Shown piece by piece: positions 17,425 to 26,057 of a stretch of DNA of 64,000 bases; the stretch's first letter is position 1; each line of letters opens with the position of its first letter. Location: positions 1-64,000 of the forward strand of contig CAZWOL010000001.1 of the NCBI GenBank assembly GCA_964635325.1, written 5' to 3'. Under the pieces are notes generated by a model. That model did no database searches. It was not told where the DNA came from and saw only the letters and a list, made by a program, of their open reading frames with translations. The position numbers and the translations under genes are program-made. The stretch comes from BOG-1112 sp964635325. Its GTDB lineage: Bacteria > Bdellovibrionota_B > Oligoflexia > Oligoflexales > Bog-1112.

Positions 17425-18930
17425 ATGAGTTTTGATTTCCTCGATATGGAATCACCTGCAGCTAAAATCAAAGTCATTGGGGTCGGAGGAGGAGGTACAA
17501 ATGCCGTCACCACAATGATCAGAGAAAACATCGAGGGAGTTGAGTTTATAACCGTAAACACTGACATGCAATCACTCAAGACCTCGCTTGCACCACATAA
17601 AATCCAAATCGGAAAAGAGCTCACAAAGGGGCTAGGAGCAGGTTCAGATCCTAGCATTGGACGAGACGCCGCACTGGAAGATCGTCACGAGATCCAAGAA
17701 GCCCTCTCTGGCGCAGATATGGTGTTCATTACTGCAGGGATGGGAGGAGGAACTGGCACTGGAGGTGCATCAGTAGTCGCTCAAATCGCCCGTGACCTTG
17801 GTGCTCTAACCGTTGCTGTCGTAACCAAACCCTTTCTTTTTGAGGGAAAACGAAGACGCACTCACGCTGAAATAGGCATCGAACGTTTACGAGAAAATGT
17901 AGACACCCTCATCGTGATTCCAAATGAAAGACTATTAGAAATTGCAACACCAGACCTAAGCTTGATAGGAGCCTTCAAGCTTGCTGATAATGTTCTTGTC
18001 AATGCTGTACGAGGAATCAGTGACATCATCAATATTCCTGGAACTATCAACGTCGACTTTGCTGACGTAAAAACCATCATGTCAAGCACTGGACAAGCAC
18101 TTATGGGAATAGGTTATGCTGCTGGCAAAAATCGAGCAGTTGAAGCAGCGCAACAAGCAATTTCTTCTCCACTTCTGGATGATATCGATATTGAAGGAGC
18201 ATCTGGAATTCTTATCAATATCACAGCAGGTGAAAATATCTCTCTTCTCGAAGTCAACGAAGCATGCACAATCATTCAAGAATCTTCTCATGAAGATGCA
18301 AACATTATATTTGGCGCTGTCATTGATCCTAAGATGCAAGATGAGATTCGTGTCACTGTAATCGCGACAGGCTTTGATAAAACCGATGAAAGAGCATCGC
18401 TCCGCTCCAATCTACGCTCACGTTATGCTGAACAAGATGTCTACAAACTCAAAGGAGCTACTAGTAAACCACACATACCTGCACCTGCTCCGGTGTACAC
18501 TAGCACTGTAACGACTTCTGTCACTGGATCGAGTTTATTTCAGCAACCTCACCAGTACATCACCAACGAACTCAAAGAAGAACGTGCTATTGAAAATAAA
18601 GGCTACACCTTTTCTTACCCACATACCAAAAATGAAAACGCACAGGCTGGAGCTACTTCAGAAAATGCGAAAGCAAGCCCTGAGCCAACAATTCACACCA
18701 ACAGCCCAACACGAGACACATCAAATTTCAAACCGTTTGAAGGACGCAATACGAATGTAGAAGCAGAAAGCATCACTATGGCGTTTCAAGATCCCGAGGC
18801 CCTACGCCTTGATATAGACAGACGTATTGATGAAGCTCTTGAATTAGCTGACAGAGTCAGTTTGCAAGAAACCAACGATGGAATCGATATTCCTAGCTTC
18901 TTACGTAAGGAAGATTTGCCTCTTCTCTAA
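17425..18930 (+). CDS. ftsZ: Tubulin-like cell division GTPase FtsZ
   Basis: FtsZ polymerises into the cytokinetic ring. The tubulin signature GGGTGTG is at residues 107-113, preceded by GVGGGGTNAV in the first nucleotide loop. At 501 residues it is longer than E. coli FtsZ (383). The extra length is a low-complexity linker of roughly 150 residues (Thr, Ser, Asn and Glu rich). The C-terminal peptide DIPSFLRK, which binds FtsA and other partners, is intact. GAGG lies six bases before the ATG, and a consensus promoter lies upstream. The gene ends the division operon and is followed by a terminator. Confidence 0.97.
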   Translation: MSFDFLDMESPAAKIKVIGVGGGGTNAVTTMIRENIEGVEFITVNTDMQSLKTSLAPHKIQIGKELTKGLGAGSDPSIGRDAALEDRHEIQEALSGADMVFITAGMGGGTGTGGASVVAQIARDLGALTVAVVTKPFLFEGKRRRTHAEIGIERLRENVDTLIVIPNERLLEIATPDLSLIGAFKLADNVLVNAVRGISDIINIPGTINVDFADVKTIMSSTGQALMGIGYAAGKNRAVEAAQQAISSPLLDDIDIEGASGILINITAGENISLLEVNEACTIIQESSHEDANIIFGAVIDPKMQDEIRVTVIATGFDKTDERASLRSNLRSRYAEQDVYKLKGATSKPHIPAPAPVYTSTVTTSVTGSSLFQQPHQYITNELKEERAIENKGYTFSYPHTKNENAQAGATSENAKASPEPTIHTNSPTRDTSNFKPFEGRNTNVEAESITMAFQDPEALRLDIDRRIDEALELADRVSLQETNDGIDIPSFLRKEDLPLL

Positions 18931-18933
18931 ATC

Positions 18934-19935
18934 TTATTGCGACAAAAAATTCATCCCCTCTTCGAAAGTCCTGAATTTTTCAGGAAGCAACTTGGAGAGG
19001 GGATTTTTTTGTCGAATTTTCTTTTCAATTCTTCCACCGATCGTAAAGTACTCGGAAATTTTAGGCTCATTCTGTGAATTTCTTTTTTCAAGAATTTTGA
19101 CTAAAAAATCTCCAAAGAATGTACTAATCGGAAGAAGATTTTTTTGGTTGCTATGAGCAACTATTTTGAAAATCTGCGAGGCCTTGTAGGGCTCGCCGCC
19201 AACCAAATCAATAACTGCACAAAAATCATACATTTTAAGGTCGCAACACTTTCCTATAATATCGACGAGATCATCGATATGAAGTGGGCTAATTTTGGCG
19301 GTAAAACTTGGAATCGGATAGAAAAGAGGCGATCTCATTAAGTTCTTTATGGACTGAACAAGACTCCCCTCGCGCGGACCGCCAAAAACAACGGAGCTGC
19401 GAAGAATAATCTTCTCTTTGATTTTGGAATTGGTGATGAGCTGCTCACAGATATATTTCTCGCGCAGAAATATATCGTTTGTATTGCGATCTGCTCCAAC
19501 GGCACTAACAAAGATAATACGACGCGTTTGAACCTGTTCCATAGCTGCAATTAAATTGCTGATATGTATTATGTTTTTAGATTTTTCGCGCAGCTTTATA
19601 ACATCGATGGCCTCTCCGTTTTTGGGAGAATAAAGGCTGGGATCCCTCTCCCAAGCAAGATGAATAACTGTCTCAATGCCCCGCAAAGGAACAGCGAGCA
19701 ATTCTCGCGACGACATGTCCGCTTGTATAGGAAAGACACTGAGCTTCGGATCAGGGATCTTATTACGGTAAAGCGCAATAATTTCGGTATGAGACTCACT
19801 CAGTTTTTCAATAACTCTTTGACCAATATAACCAGCACCTCCAGTGACAAGCACACCACTTTTAGCTGATGTCTTTTGGCTTCTTTGGTTTCCATACTCA
19901 ACACCATTGGATGAAGTCGGACTGTAGCTATCCAT
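18934..19935 (-). CDS. Atypical SDR / NAD-dependent epimerase-like protein
   Basis: The 333-residue protein has a Rossmann fold with the glycine motif GGAGYIG at 32-38, after a Ser/Asn-rich N-terminal extension. It resembles atypical SDRs of the NmrA/NDUFA9 type. The usual catalytic Tyr-x3-Lys appears as Phe-x3-Lys (FLREK), so it may bind NAD(P) without classical epimerase activity. AGGAG precedes the ATG at 19935. It is the last gene of the minus-strand run that follows atpC, 55 bases after the glycosyltransferase. Only three bases separate its stop from that of ftsZ. The function is unknown. Confidence 0.65.
   Translation of the reverse strand: MDSYSPTSSNGVEYGNQRSQKTSAKSGVLVTGGAGYIGQRVIEKLSESHTEIIALYRNKIPDPKLSVFPIQADMSSRELLAVPLRGIETVIHLAWERDPSLYSPKNGEAIDVIKLREKSKNIIHISNLIAAMEQVQTRRIIFVSAVGADRNTNDIFLREKYICEQLITNSKIKEKIILRSSVVFGGPREGSLVQSIKNLMRSPLFYPIPSFTAKISPLHIDDLVDIIGKCCDLKMYDFCAVIDLVGGEPYKASQIFKIVAHSNQKNLLPISTFFGDFLVKILEKRNSQNEPKISEYFTIGGRIEKKIRQKNPLSKLLPEKFRTFEEGMNFLSQ
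18941..19013 (+). terminator. Intrinsic terminator of the division operon inside the convergent gene
   Basis: ATCCCCTCT at 18953-18961 pairs with AGAGGGGAT at 18996-19004, followed on the plus strand by T7. GACAAAAAA and TTTTTTTGTC extend the stem, and an inner hairpin pairs TCCTGAA at 18969-18975 with TTCAGGA at 18979-18985. It begins only ten bases after the ftsZ stop and lies in the 3' coding end of the convergent SDR gene. Confidence 0.75.
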
Positions 19936-19990
19936 GCGCACTCCTGAATGCAATCAAACTGTCGATGGAAGGTTTTAAGCAAAGAGATTA

Positions 19991-21142
19991 CTAAAGACTA
20001 TTATACAGCTCTCTTAGCTGAAGCGCGGCATGCTTCCAGGTAGGCCGAGTTTTTAAGTAATTTTTGAGATTTTTTAAAAAATCTTGTGAATTAGCAATGG
20101 TTACAGATTCTTGTATAGCCTCTGCCCAATCCTTAGCTTTTGCAGAAGGGGGAAGCTCTTGCCCAAGCTCTGAACGCGCTATACCCCCATCTAAGGCACT
20201 TCCTTGCGTATAAAGAACAGGTTTGGCATGACTCAACGCCTCCATCACGGGTAGGCAGAAGCCTTCATAAAGACTCGGATGAATGACTAGGTCGCAGGCT
20301 GCATAAAGTTGATCCAGAGCCTCTGTACTCATATTGGAATAAAGCTTTAGCGAGCCATTTGTCAGGAATTTTGACCCTTTTTTCCTAAAAAAAGCCAAAC
20401 CTTTTGGATCTGTGACAACATGTATTGTCATTGGAAAGGGAGCTTCTTCTAAGATTTCCAATAGAAGGGGAAGACGCTTGTAAGATTCGTAACGAGAAAC
20501 ACAAAGAAGCGCAGGCCTGTTTGTTGTAAGACTCTCCGAAAATCGATCTTGAGCGATCTGTAAGGATTCAGAAAGATGCGGAGATGCTATTTTAATCCCA
20601 TTTGGAATAACGCGTGTTTTCAATTCAACCCAAGGATAGCGCTCCAGCAAACAGTTCCGTGTCCAATCGGAAACGCAGATAACTGCATCCGCAACCTCTA
20701 AGGCCCGAGGTAGAAGAAAGCGAAATTGCATCTGATATGCAAAGCTTACATGGGCATGGTCTAGAAGTGGAATCAAATCATGTACGGTCAGGACAAAACG
20801 CACATGTTGTTGCCTCTTTTGTCGAAAGCGAAAGGGGAGATTAATATTGGAAAGCCCGTGATAAACCCATGGTTGCTTCTCATAAATTTGAAGGAAAGCC
20901 TGCAACTCTCTTCCCATTTGCAAGCACCAGTTGATCTTATTCGATACTCTGCGCTCTGTAATTAGCAAAGCTGGATGCTCTGCTAACGGATCTAATATTG
21001 GATCAGGGTTAGTTGGAAAAAGCATAGGATGGCAGTTGATCTGAGCCAGCTCCTCGAACAAAGAGCTAGCATGTGTATAAATACCTGAGTTGGGGTTATC
21101 TAACCCGTAGGTATCCCAGATCACGGCTTGTAAATCGGTCAC
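19991..21142 (-). CDS. Family 4 glycosyltransferase
   Basis: The 383-residue protein has a GT-B fold of the GT4 type. The N-terminal domain contains the VLTVHDLIPL and ICVSDWTRN segments, and the C-terminal domain has LLCVSRYESYKRL and the nucleotide-sugar motif HPSLYEGFCLPVMEAL with its E-x7-E pattern. It would transfer a hexose from an NDP-sugar to an acceptor, probably an envelope glycan, which is inference. The GTG at 21142 has GAGG six bases upstream and starts two bases after the atpC stop, so it is probably read from the atp operon. Confidence 0.8.
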   Translation of the reverse strand: MTDLQAVIWDTYGLDNPNSGIYTHASSLFEELAQINCHPMLFPTNPDPILDPLAEHPALLITERRVSNKINWCLQMGRELQAFLQIYEKQPWVYHGLSNINLPFRFRQKRQQHVRFVLTVHDLIPLLDHAHVSFAYQMQFRFLLPRALEVADAVICVSDWTRNCLLERYPWVELKTRVIPNGIKIASPHLSESLQIAQDRFSESLTTNRPALLCVSRYESYKRLPLLLEILEEAPFPMTIHVVTDPKGLAFFRKKGSKFLTNGSLKLYSNMSTEALDQLYAACDLVIHPSLYEGFCLPVMEALSHAKPVLYTQGSALDGGIARSELGQELPPSAKAKDWAEAIQESVTIANSQDFLKNLKNYLKTRPTWKHAALQLRELYNSL

Positions 21143-21144
21143 AA

Positions 21145-21570
21145 CTACCTCGAATGAGGAGATGAACCCGAATGACCGCTTTGTTCCAACAGTAGCAACC
21201 GTTGTCGTGCACGATCCAAGGAACGGAGAGTACGGGGGATATTGATTTCAGGGCTCAGGGCTTTTAAGCGATCCAAGGCACGTTTTTCAGCATCTTGCGC
21301 CCGCACTCGATCAATTTCTGTGGGAGCCTCTGCGTTCTCAATCAAGACTTCGAGGACATTATTTGCTACCTGTGCAAAACCACTAGAAACATAGTATTTA
21401 GACTTTTCGCTACCTGTGTCGAACGACAAAATTCCGGGTTTCAATTTGACAATCAACGGCGCATGATCGCTGCCAATACCCAAATACCCTTCGGCACCCG
21501 GCAACTGGACATGTTTCACGTGAAACATTCCAACGACGCGATTCGGAGTTAAAATATTTAGATCAAGCAC
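21145..21570 (-). CDS. atpC: ATP synthase F1 epsilon subunit
   Basis: Epsilon is the small rotor-stalk subunit that couples gamma to the c-ring and can inhibit ATP hydrolysis. The 141-residue protein has the N-terminal beta-sandwich with LPGAEGYLGIGSDHAPL, a family hallmark, and a C-terminal helical pair rich in Arg and Leu. The GTG at 21570 lies twelve bases after atpD, preceded by GGACGG. An exact parS palindrome is embedded at 21512-21527, where it encodes FHVKH in place of the usual varied residues before the LPG motif. Confidence 0.9.
   Translation of the reverse strand: MLDLNILTPNRVVGMFHVKHVQLPGAEGYLGIGSDHAPLIVKLKPGILSFDTGSEKSKYYVSSGFAQVANNVLEVLIENAEAPTEIDRVRAQDAEKRALDRLKALSPEINIPRTLRSLDRARQRLLLLEQSGHSGSSPHSR
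21512..21527. other. parS: parS centromere site (ParB binding)
   Basis: The 16-base palindrome TGTTTCACGTGAAACA is identical to the classical chromosomal parS consensus bound by ParB/Spo0J. It lies inside atpC, about 10.4 kb from the origin and about 5.6 kb from parB in the same operon. It is the only exact copy I found in the window. Confidence 0.9.
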
Positions 21571-21582
21571 GTCAACCGTCCG

Positions 21583-23001
21583 TTATTTAAGTTTTTTTGC
21601 TTTTTCAACAACTTGCTCGATCGACCCTGCATAGAGGAAAGCCTGCTCTGGAATATCGTCATGCTTGCCTTCGAGAATCTCTCTAAACCCACGAATCGTC
21701 TCTTCAAGTTCAGAAAAGACCCCTGGAGTACCAGTAAACTGTTCTGCAACAAAGAACGGCTGGCTAAAGAATCTTTCGATTTTTCGTGCTCGAGCAACGG
21801 TGAGTTTTTGTTCTTCAGTAAGCTCATCCATACCCAAAATTGCGATGATATCTTTAAGATCTTTGTAACCTTGAATCACCCTCTGAACATCACGAGCTAC
21901 GCGATAGTGCTCCTCGCCAACAATGGAAGGATCAAGAATCCTTGAGCTACTTGCAAGCGGATCCACAGCAGGATAAATCCCCAGGGACGCGATCGAACGC
22001 TCCAATACGATAGAAGCATCCAAATGAGCAAATGTTGTTGCTGGAGCAGGATCCGTGTAATCATCCGCAGGTACGTAAATTGCCTGAATCGAGGTGATGG
22101 ATCCGTTCTTAGTCGATGTAATACGCTCCTGTAGCTCACCCATCTCTGAAGCCAAGGTTGGTTGGTACCCGACGGCAGATGGAATACGCCCAAGAAGCGC
22201 AGATACTTCTGCCCCTGCTTGGGTAAAGCGGAAGATGTTATCAACAAAGAGGAGAACATCTTGGTTTTCTTCTTCACGGAAGTATTCCGCAACAGATAGC
22301 GCACTCAATGCAACACGCGCACGGGCTCCTGGAGGCTCATTCATTTGGCCATAGATCAATGCTGTTTTGGAAAGAACTCCAGATTCCTTCATTTCCAAAT
22401 AAAGATCATTACCTTCGCGTGTACGTTCACCGACACCTGCAAAAACCGAGTATCCCCCGTGGTGAGTCGCCACGTTATGAATCAACTCCTGAATCAAAAC
22501 CGTCTTGCCTACACCAGCTCCTCCGAAAAGACCGATTTTTCCCCCTTTTAAGAAGGGGGCCATCAGATCCACAACTTTTATACCGGTGACAAGAATCTCT
22601 TGTTTGGTATTCAATTCTGTCATTTTAGGAGCGGGTCGGTGAATCGGATATTTTTTTTCGAACTTTACTTCACCAGCTTCATCTACAGGGTCACCAATAA
22701 CATTGAGAATGCGACCCAATGTGCCCTTGCCTACAGGAACGGAAACCTGTTCATCAGTATCGAGAACCTTCTCCCCCCGCGACAATCCATCCGTGCTGTC
22801 CATAGCAATGGTACGCACAACGTTGTCACCAAGATGAGCAGCAACCTCCAAGGTCAAATTGAAGGGTTTGTCATTGATGAACTTGTTGGACAACTTCAAC
22901 GCATTATAAATGGGTGGTAATTTATCTTTAGGGAATGAAACATCCACAACAGGTCCCATTACCTGAACAATTTTTCCCCAATTTTCTGACGTAGCCGACA
23001 T
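21583..23001 (-). CDS. atpD: ATP synthase F1 beta subunit (catalytic)
   Basis: Beta carries the catalytic nucleotide site of F1. The 472-residue protein has the Walker A GGAGVGKTV, the GERTREGNDLY segment, Walker B LLFVDNIFRFTQAG and the ATP-synthase signature PAVDPLASSS. The ATG at 23001 has AAGGGG six bases upstream and gives the family-typical start before the KIVQVMGPVVDVSF strand; longer in-frame starts do not. It lies between atpG and atpC in the canonical order. Confidence 0.97.
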   Translation of the reverse strand: MSATSENWGKIVQVMGPVVDVSFPKDKLPPIYNALKLSNKFINDKPFNLTLEVAAHLGDNVVRTIAMDSTDGLSRGEKVLDTDEQVSVPVGKGTLGRILNVIGDPVDEAGEVKFEKKYPIHRPAPKMTELNTKQEILVTGIKVVDLMAPFLKGGKIGLFGGAGVGKTVLIQELIHNVATHHGGYSVFAGVGERTREGNDLYLEMKESGVLSKTALIYGQMNEPPGARARVALSALSVAEYFREEENQDVLLFVDNIFRFTQAGAEVSALLGRIPSAVGYQPTLASEMGELQERITSTKNGSITSIQAIYVPADDYTDPAPATTFAHLDASIVLERSIASLGIYPAVDPLASSSRILDPSIVGEEHYRVARDVQRVIQGYKDLKDIIAILGMDELTEEQKLTVARARKIERFFSQPFFVAEQFTGTPGVFSELEETIRGFREILEGKHDDIPEQAFLYAGSIEQVVEKAKKLK

Positions 23002-23052
23002 TCGATTCCCCTTACAATCACACACCCAAAAGGGTTTCATTAAAGCATTCGA

Positions 23053-23916
23053 TTACAGAGCTTCAGCACCACTTGTTATTTCAATAAGTTCCTTGGTAAT
23101 CGCCGCTTGACGCGCTCGATTGTATTCCAAAGTCAGATCTTTAATCACTTTGTCAGCATTATTAGTTGCACTATCCATTGCTGACATTCGTGCAGCATGT
23201 TCCGACGTTGTTCCTTGTAGCAAGACTTGGTACAGATCATCTGCAAGCCTAGCTTCCAAAATATCTTCCACAAAATCTACGCTCATCGGTTCGACAAGAG
23301 TATTCAAATTCATTGCTGTTTTGTCTGGATTTGAGACAAAGGGTAAAAATGGTTCGATTTTTGCTTGTTGCGAAATCACATTATAAAATTTTGAAAACGC
23401 AACATAGACCGCATCCCACCTTCCATTTTTATAGTCAGCTATGATCTTATGAGCTTCATCTTTGCAGAAAAAATAGTTCGGTTTATCTAGCACTTTCGGA
23501 GTTGATGTTAAAACCTCAGAAAGTTTCCTTTTTTTGAAAACTTGTGCTTTTTTCCCCCACAAAAACAGCTCACTAACAACACCTTCTCCAGCCTTCTGTT
23601 GCAAAAAATTGTGAGATGCCTTCAATATATTGGAATTCAAGGCTCCACAGAGACCTCGATCGGGTGTTACAACGATCAAAAGAATTTTTCGTTCTACCCG
23701 TTTTTTCATGAGCACGAGCTCTTCTTGATGCTTTTCCATCAATGGAGCTAAGTTTATGAGCATGCGATCCAGAGCATCTCCATAAGGTTTTGCTTTGCTA
23801 ATGTTTTGATGGGATCGCGCAAACTTTGCAGACGAAACTAGCTTCATTGCTCGCGTAATTTTCTGCGTGTTTTTCGCGCTAACTATGCGTCGTTTCGTAT
23901 TCTTCAAGCCGCTCAT
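23053..23916 (-). CDS. atpG: ATP synthase F1 gamma subunit
   Basis: Gamma is the central rotor shaft. The 287-residue protein has the N-terminal coiled-coil helix with the RRIVSAKNTQKITRAMKLVS pattern, the DRGLCGALNSN motif and the C-terminal ARMSAMDSATNNADK helix, all diagnostic. The ATG overlaps the atpA stop by one base, giving tight coupling. The length matches the family. Confidence 0.96.
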   Translation of the reverse strand: MSGLKNTKRRIVSAKNTQKITRAMKLVSSAKFARSHQNISKAKPYGDALDRMLINLAPLMEKHQEELVLMKKRVERKILLIVVTPDRGLCGALNSNILKASHNFLQQKAGEGVVSELFLWGKKAQVFKKRKLSEVLTSTPKVLDKPNYFFCKDEAHKIIADYKNGRWDAVYVAFSKFYNVISQQAKIEPFLPFVSNPDKTAMNLNTLVEPMSVDFVEDILEARLADDLYQVLLQGTTSEHAARMSAMDSATNNADKVIKDLTLEYNRARQAAITKELIEITSGAEAL

Positions 23917-25424
23917 TAGCTCATAAACTCCTTCTTATGCGCTTGAATAGCCTTCTTCAAGTCTGCTTCGACATCCGGTAATTTTGCTAAGTTTCTGATT
24001 TTATCAAGAACGCTTGCACAGTTTTTCTCAAGATAGGAATGATATTCTTTTTCCCAAGAACGAATGTCTTGTAATTTAACATCGTCCAAGTATCCATTGG
24101 TCGCTGCATAAATTGTTGCAACCTGCAAAGCAACATCCAAGGGTTCATATTGAAACTGCTTCAAAACCTCGACCAATATGGCACCACGTCTCAGAGTCTT
24201 CTGTGTTGCTTCATCAAGGTCAGAACCAAATTGAGCAAAGGCCTTAAGCTCGTTATATTGCGCCAATTCAAGACGCAAACGTCCAGCAACGGCTTTCATC
24301 GTTGGAATTTGAGCAGCACCACCAACCCGCGAAACCGACAAACCAACGTTCATTGCAGGCCGAATACCTGCAAAGAAGAGATCGGATTCAAGAAAAATCT
24401 GACCATCGGTAATCGAAATCACGTTTGTTGGAATATAAGCGGAAATATCTCCGGCCTGAGTTTCAATAATTGGAAATGCTGTTATGGATCCCCCACCAAG
24501 CTCATCATTGAGCTTACAGGCTCTTTCCAAAAGACGACTGTGAAGATAAAAAATATCACCGGGATAGGCTTCACGACCTGGAGGTCTTCGCAAAAGGAGC
24601 GAGAGTTCACGATAGGCTGCAGCTTGTTTGGAAAGATCATCGTAGATAATGCAAACGTCTCGACCATTATCCCGAAAGTATTCGGCCATTCGACATCCTG
24701 CATAGGGTGCTAAAAACTGCTCCGGCGCAGGATCCAAGGCTGTTGCAGAAACAATGATACTGTATTCCATTGCCCCTGCATGTTGCAGGCGATTAAGAAT
24801 TTGCGCTACTGTAGAGGCCTTTTGACCAATAGCAACGTAGATACAAATAACATTGTTACCTTTTTGGTTGAGAATGGTGTCAATCGCAATTGCAGTTTTA
24901 CCCGTTTGACGATCACCAATAATCAACTCACGCTGACCCTTACCAATAGGGGTCATCATATCTATACATTTGATCCCTGTTTGAAGCGGTTGCTGTACAG
25001 GTTTACGGGCAATGATGTCTGGCGCTTTACGCTCAACGATCTCCGTTGTTGTTCCACTAATTGGCCCCTTGCCATCAATAGGGATACCCTGCGCATTTAC
25101 AACCCGCCCTAAAAGACCTTCACCAACTGGCACAGAGTTGATTTTATTAAGACGTTTTACAGTGTGACCTTCTTCAATGTTTTTACAAGAACCAAGAACG
25201 CAGATACCTACGTTATCTTCTTCTAAGTTGAGAACAACTCCACGTTCTCCACTTGCGAATTCGACCAATTCCCCAGATCGTACATTTTCCATCCCGTAGA
25301 CCCGGACAATTCCGTCACCAACAGTTAAGACAGAACCAACTTCTTCCAGTTCTGCTTTTTTTCCATAATTTTTTATTTTTTCACTGATTATTCTTGTGAC
25401 TTCTTCAACCCGAATTTTTTCCAT
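23916..25424 (-). CDS. atpA: ATP synthase F1 alpha subunit
   Basis: Alpha is the non-catalytic nucleotide-binding partner of beta. The 502-residue protein has Walker A GDRQTGKTA, the IGQKASTV segment, Walker B with IYDDLSKQA, and the signature PAMNVGLSVSRVGGAAQ. The ATG at 25424 is chosen because AGGGA lies seven bases upstream and the product then starts with the normal N-terminal helix (EEVTRIISEKI). The ORF stays open 30 codons further upstream, but those residues do not match the family. It follows atpH by 93 bases. Confidence 0.97.
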   Translation of the reverse strand: MEKIRVEEVTRIISEKIKNYGKKAELEEVGSVLTVGDGIVRVYGMENVRSGELVEFASGERGVVLNLEEDNVGICVLGSCKNIEEGHTVKRLNKINSVPVGEGLLGRVVNAQGIPIDGKGPISGTTTEIVERKAPDIIARKPVQQPLQTGIKCIDMMTPIGKGQRELIIGDRQTGKTAIAIDTILNQKGNNVICIYVAIGQKASTVAQILNRLQHAGAMEYSIIVSATALDPAPEQFLAPYAGCRMAEYFRDNGRDVCIIYDDLSKQAAAYRELSLLLRRPPGREAYPGDIFYLHSRLLERACKLNDELGGGSITAFPIIETQAGDISAYIPTNVISITDGQIFLESDLFFAGIRPAMNVGLSVSRVGGAAQIPTMKAVAGRLRLELAQYNELKAFAQFGSDLDEATQKTLRRGAILVEVLKQFQYEPLDVALQVATIYAATNGYLDDVKLQDIRSWEKEYHSYLEKNCASVLDKIRNLAKLPDVEADLKKAIQAHKKEFMS

Positions 25425-25517
25425 TTCGAAATCCCTATATTTTTCTGAAATGCCTCTCGGAACTATCCGCGAAAGAACCCGCACAGAAGGCACAACCACA
25501 CAACCGAGATACACTCG

Positions 25518-26057
25518 CTATTTCATCACCCTATCCACCATCGATCGCAAACTACAATCGAAGAGGAAATTGCCAACCTCAACAACGAAACCACCCAACA
25601 AATTTTTGTTGATTTCGCTTTTTATTAGAATTTTTTTTCCAAAAATAGCTCGTAGTTTTTCTTCAATTTTTGCCATCAAATCATCTGGCATTTGACGAGC
25701 AGAGCAAACAACGACATGTTTTTCATTTCGAAGCTCTGCCAATTGGGCAATATATGCTTTTGCCATCTGAGGGATCAAACCCTCTCGCTTAGCCTCAAGC
25801 ACATTCATAATGAATTTTCGAAATTTTTCGTCAGCACCGCTAGCATCCAGGGCCAAACGCAAAAGATCCATCTTTAGTTCCACAGACATCGATGGATTCT
25901 TGATCACATCAGACGCTTCACGGATAGCAAATAGATTGGTTAAAGCATCAAAAACTTTTTGATAGTGATCTTGTTTACTGGGATCTGCATCCTGAAGATC
26001 CTGCGTTAACAAGGCTCTTGCATATCGACTTGCTATAAGATCAAGGCCCTTGGTCAT
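25518..26057 (-). CDS. atpH: ATP synthase F1 delta subunit
   Basis: Delta (equivalent to mitochondrial OSCP) joins the b/b' peripheral stalk to the top of F1. The 179-residue protein has an N-terminal helical bundle (SRYARALL near residue 10), the FRKFIMNVLEAKR stretch in the middle, and a C-terminal part with KIEEKLRAIFGKK and GGFVVEVGN, all typical. The ATG overlaps the atpF stop by four bases (ATGA). GGGG lies upstream. Confidence 0.93.
   Translation of the reverse strand: MTKGLDLIASRYARALLTQDLQDADPSKQDHYQKVFDALTNLFAIREASDVIKNPSMSVELKMDLLRLALDASGADEKFRKFIMNVLEAKREGLIPQMAKAYIAQLAELRNEKHVVVCSARQMPDDLMAKIEEKLRAIFGKKILIKSEINKNLLGGFVVEVGNFLFDCSLRSMVDRVMK

Noticed and set aside
21073..21081. 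TGTGTATAA, a DnaA-box match, in the glycosyltransferase gene
   Set aside because: Isolated and within coding sequence; chance level.
24150..24713. 187-codon frame opposite atpA
   Set aside because: Antisense shadow of a highly conserved gene; no domain and no ribosome-binding site.
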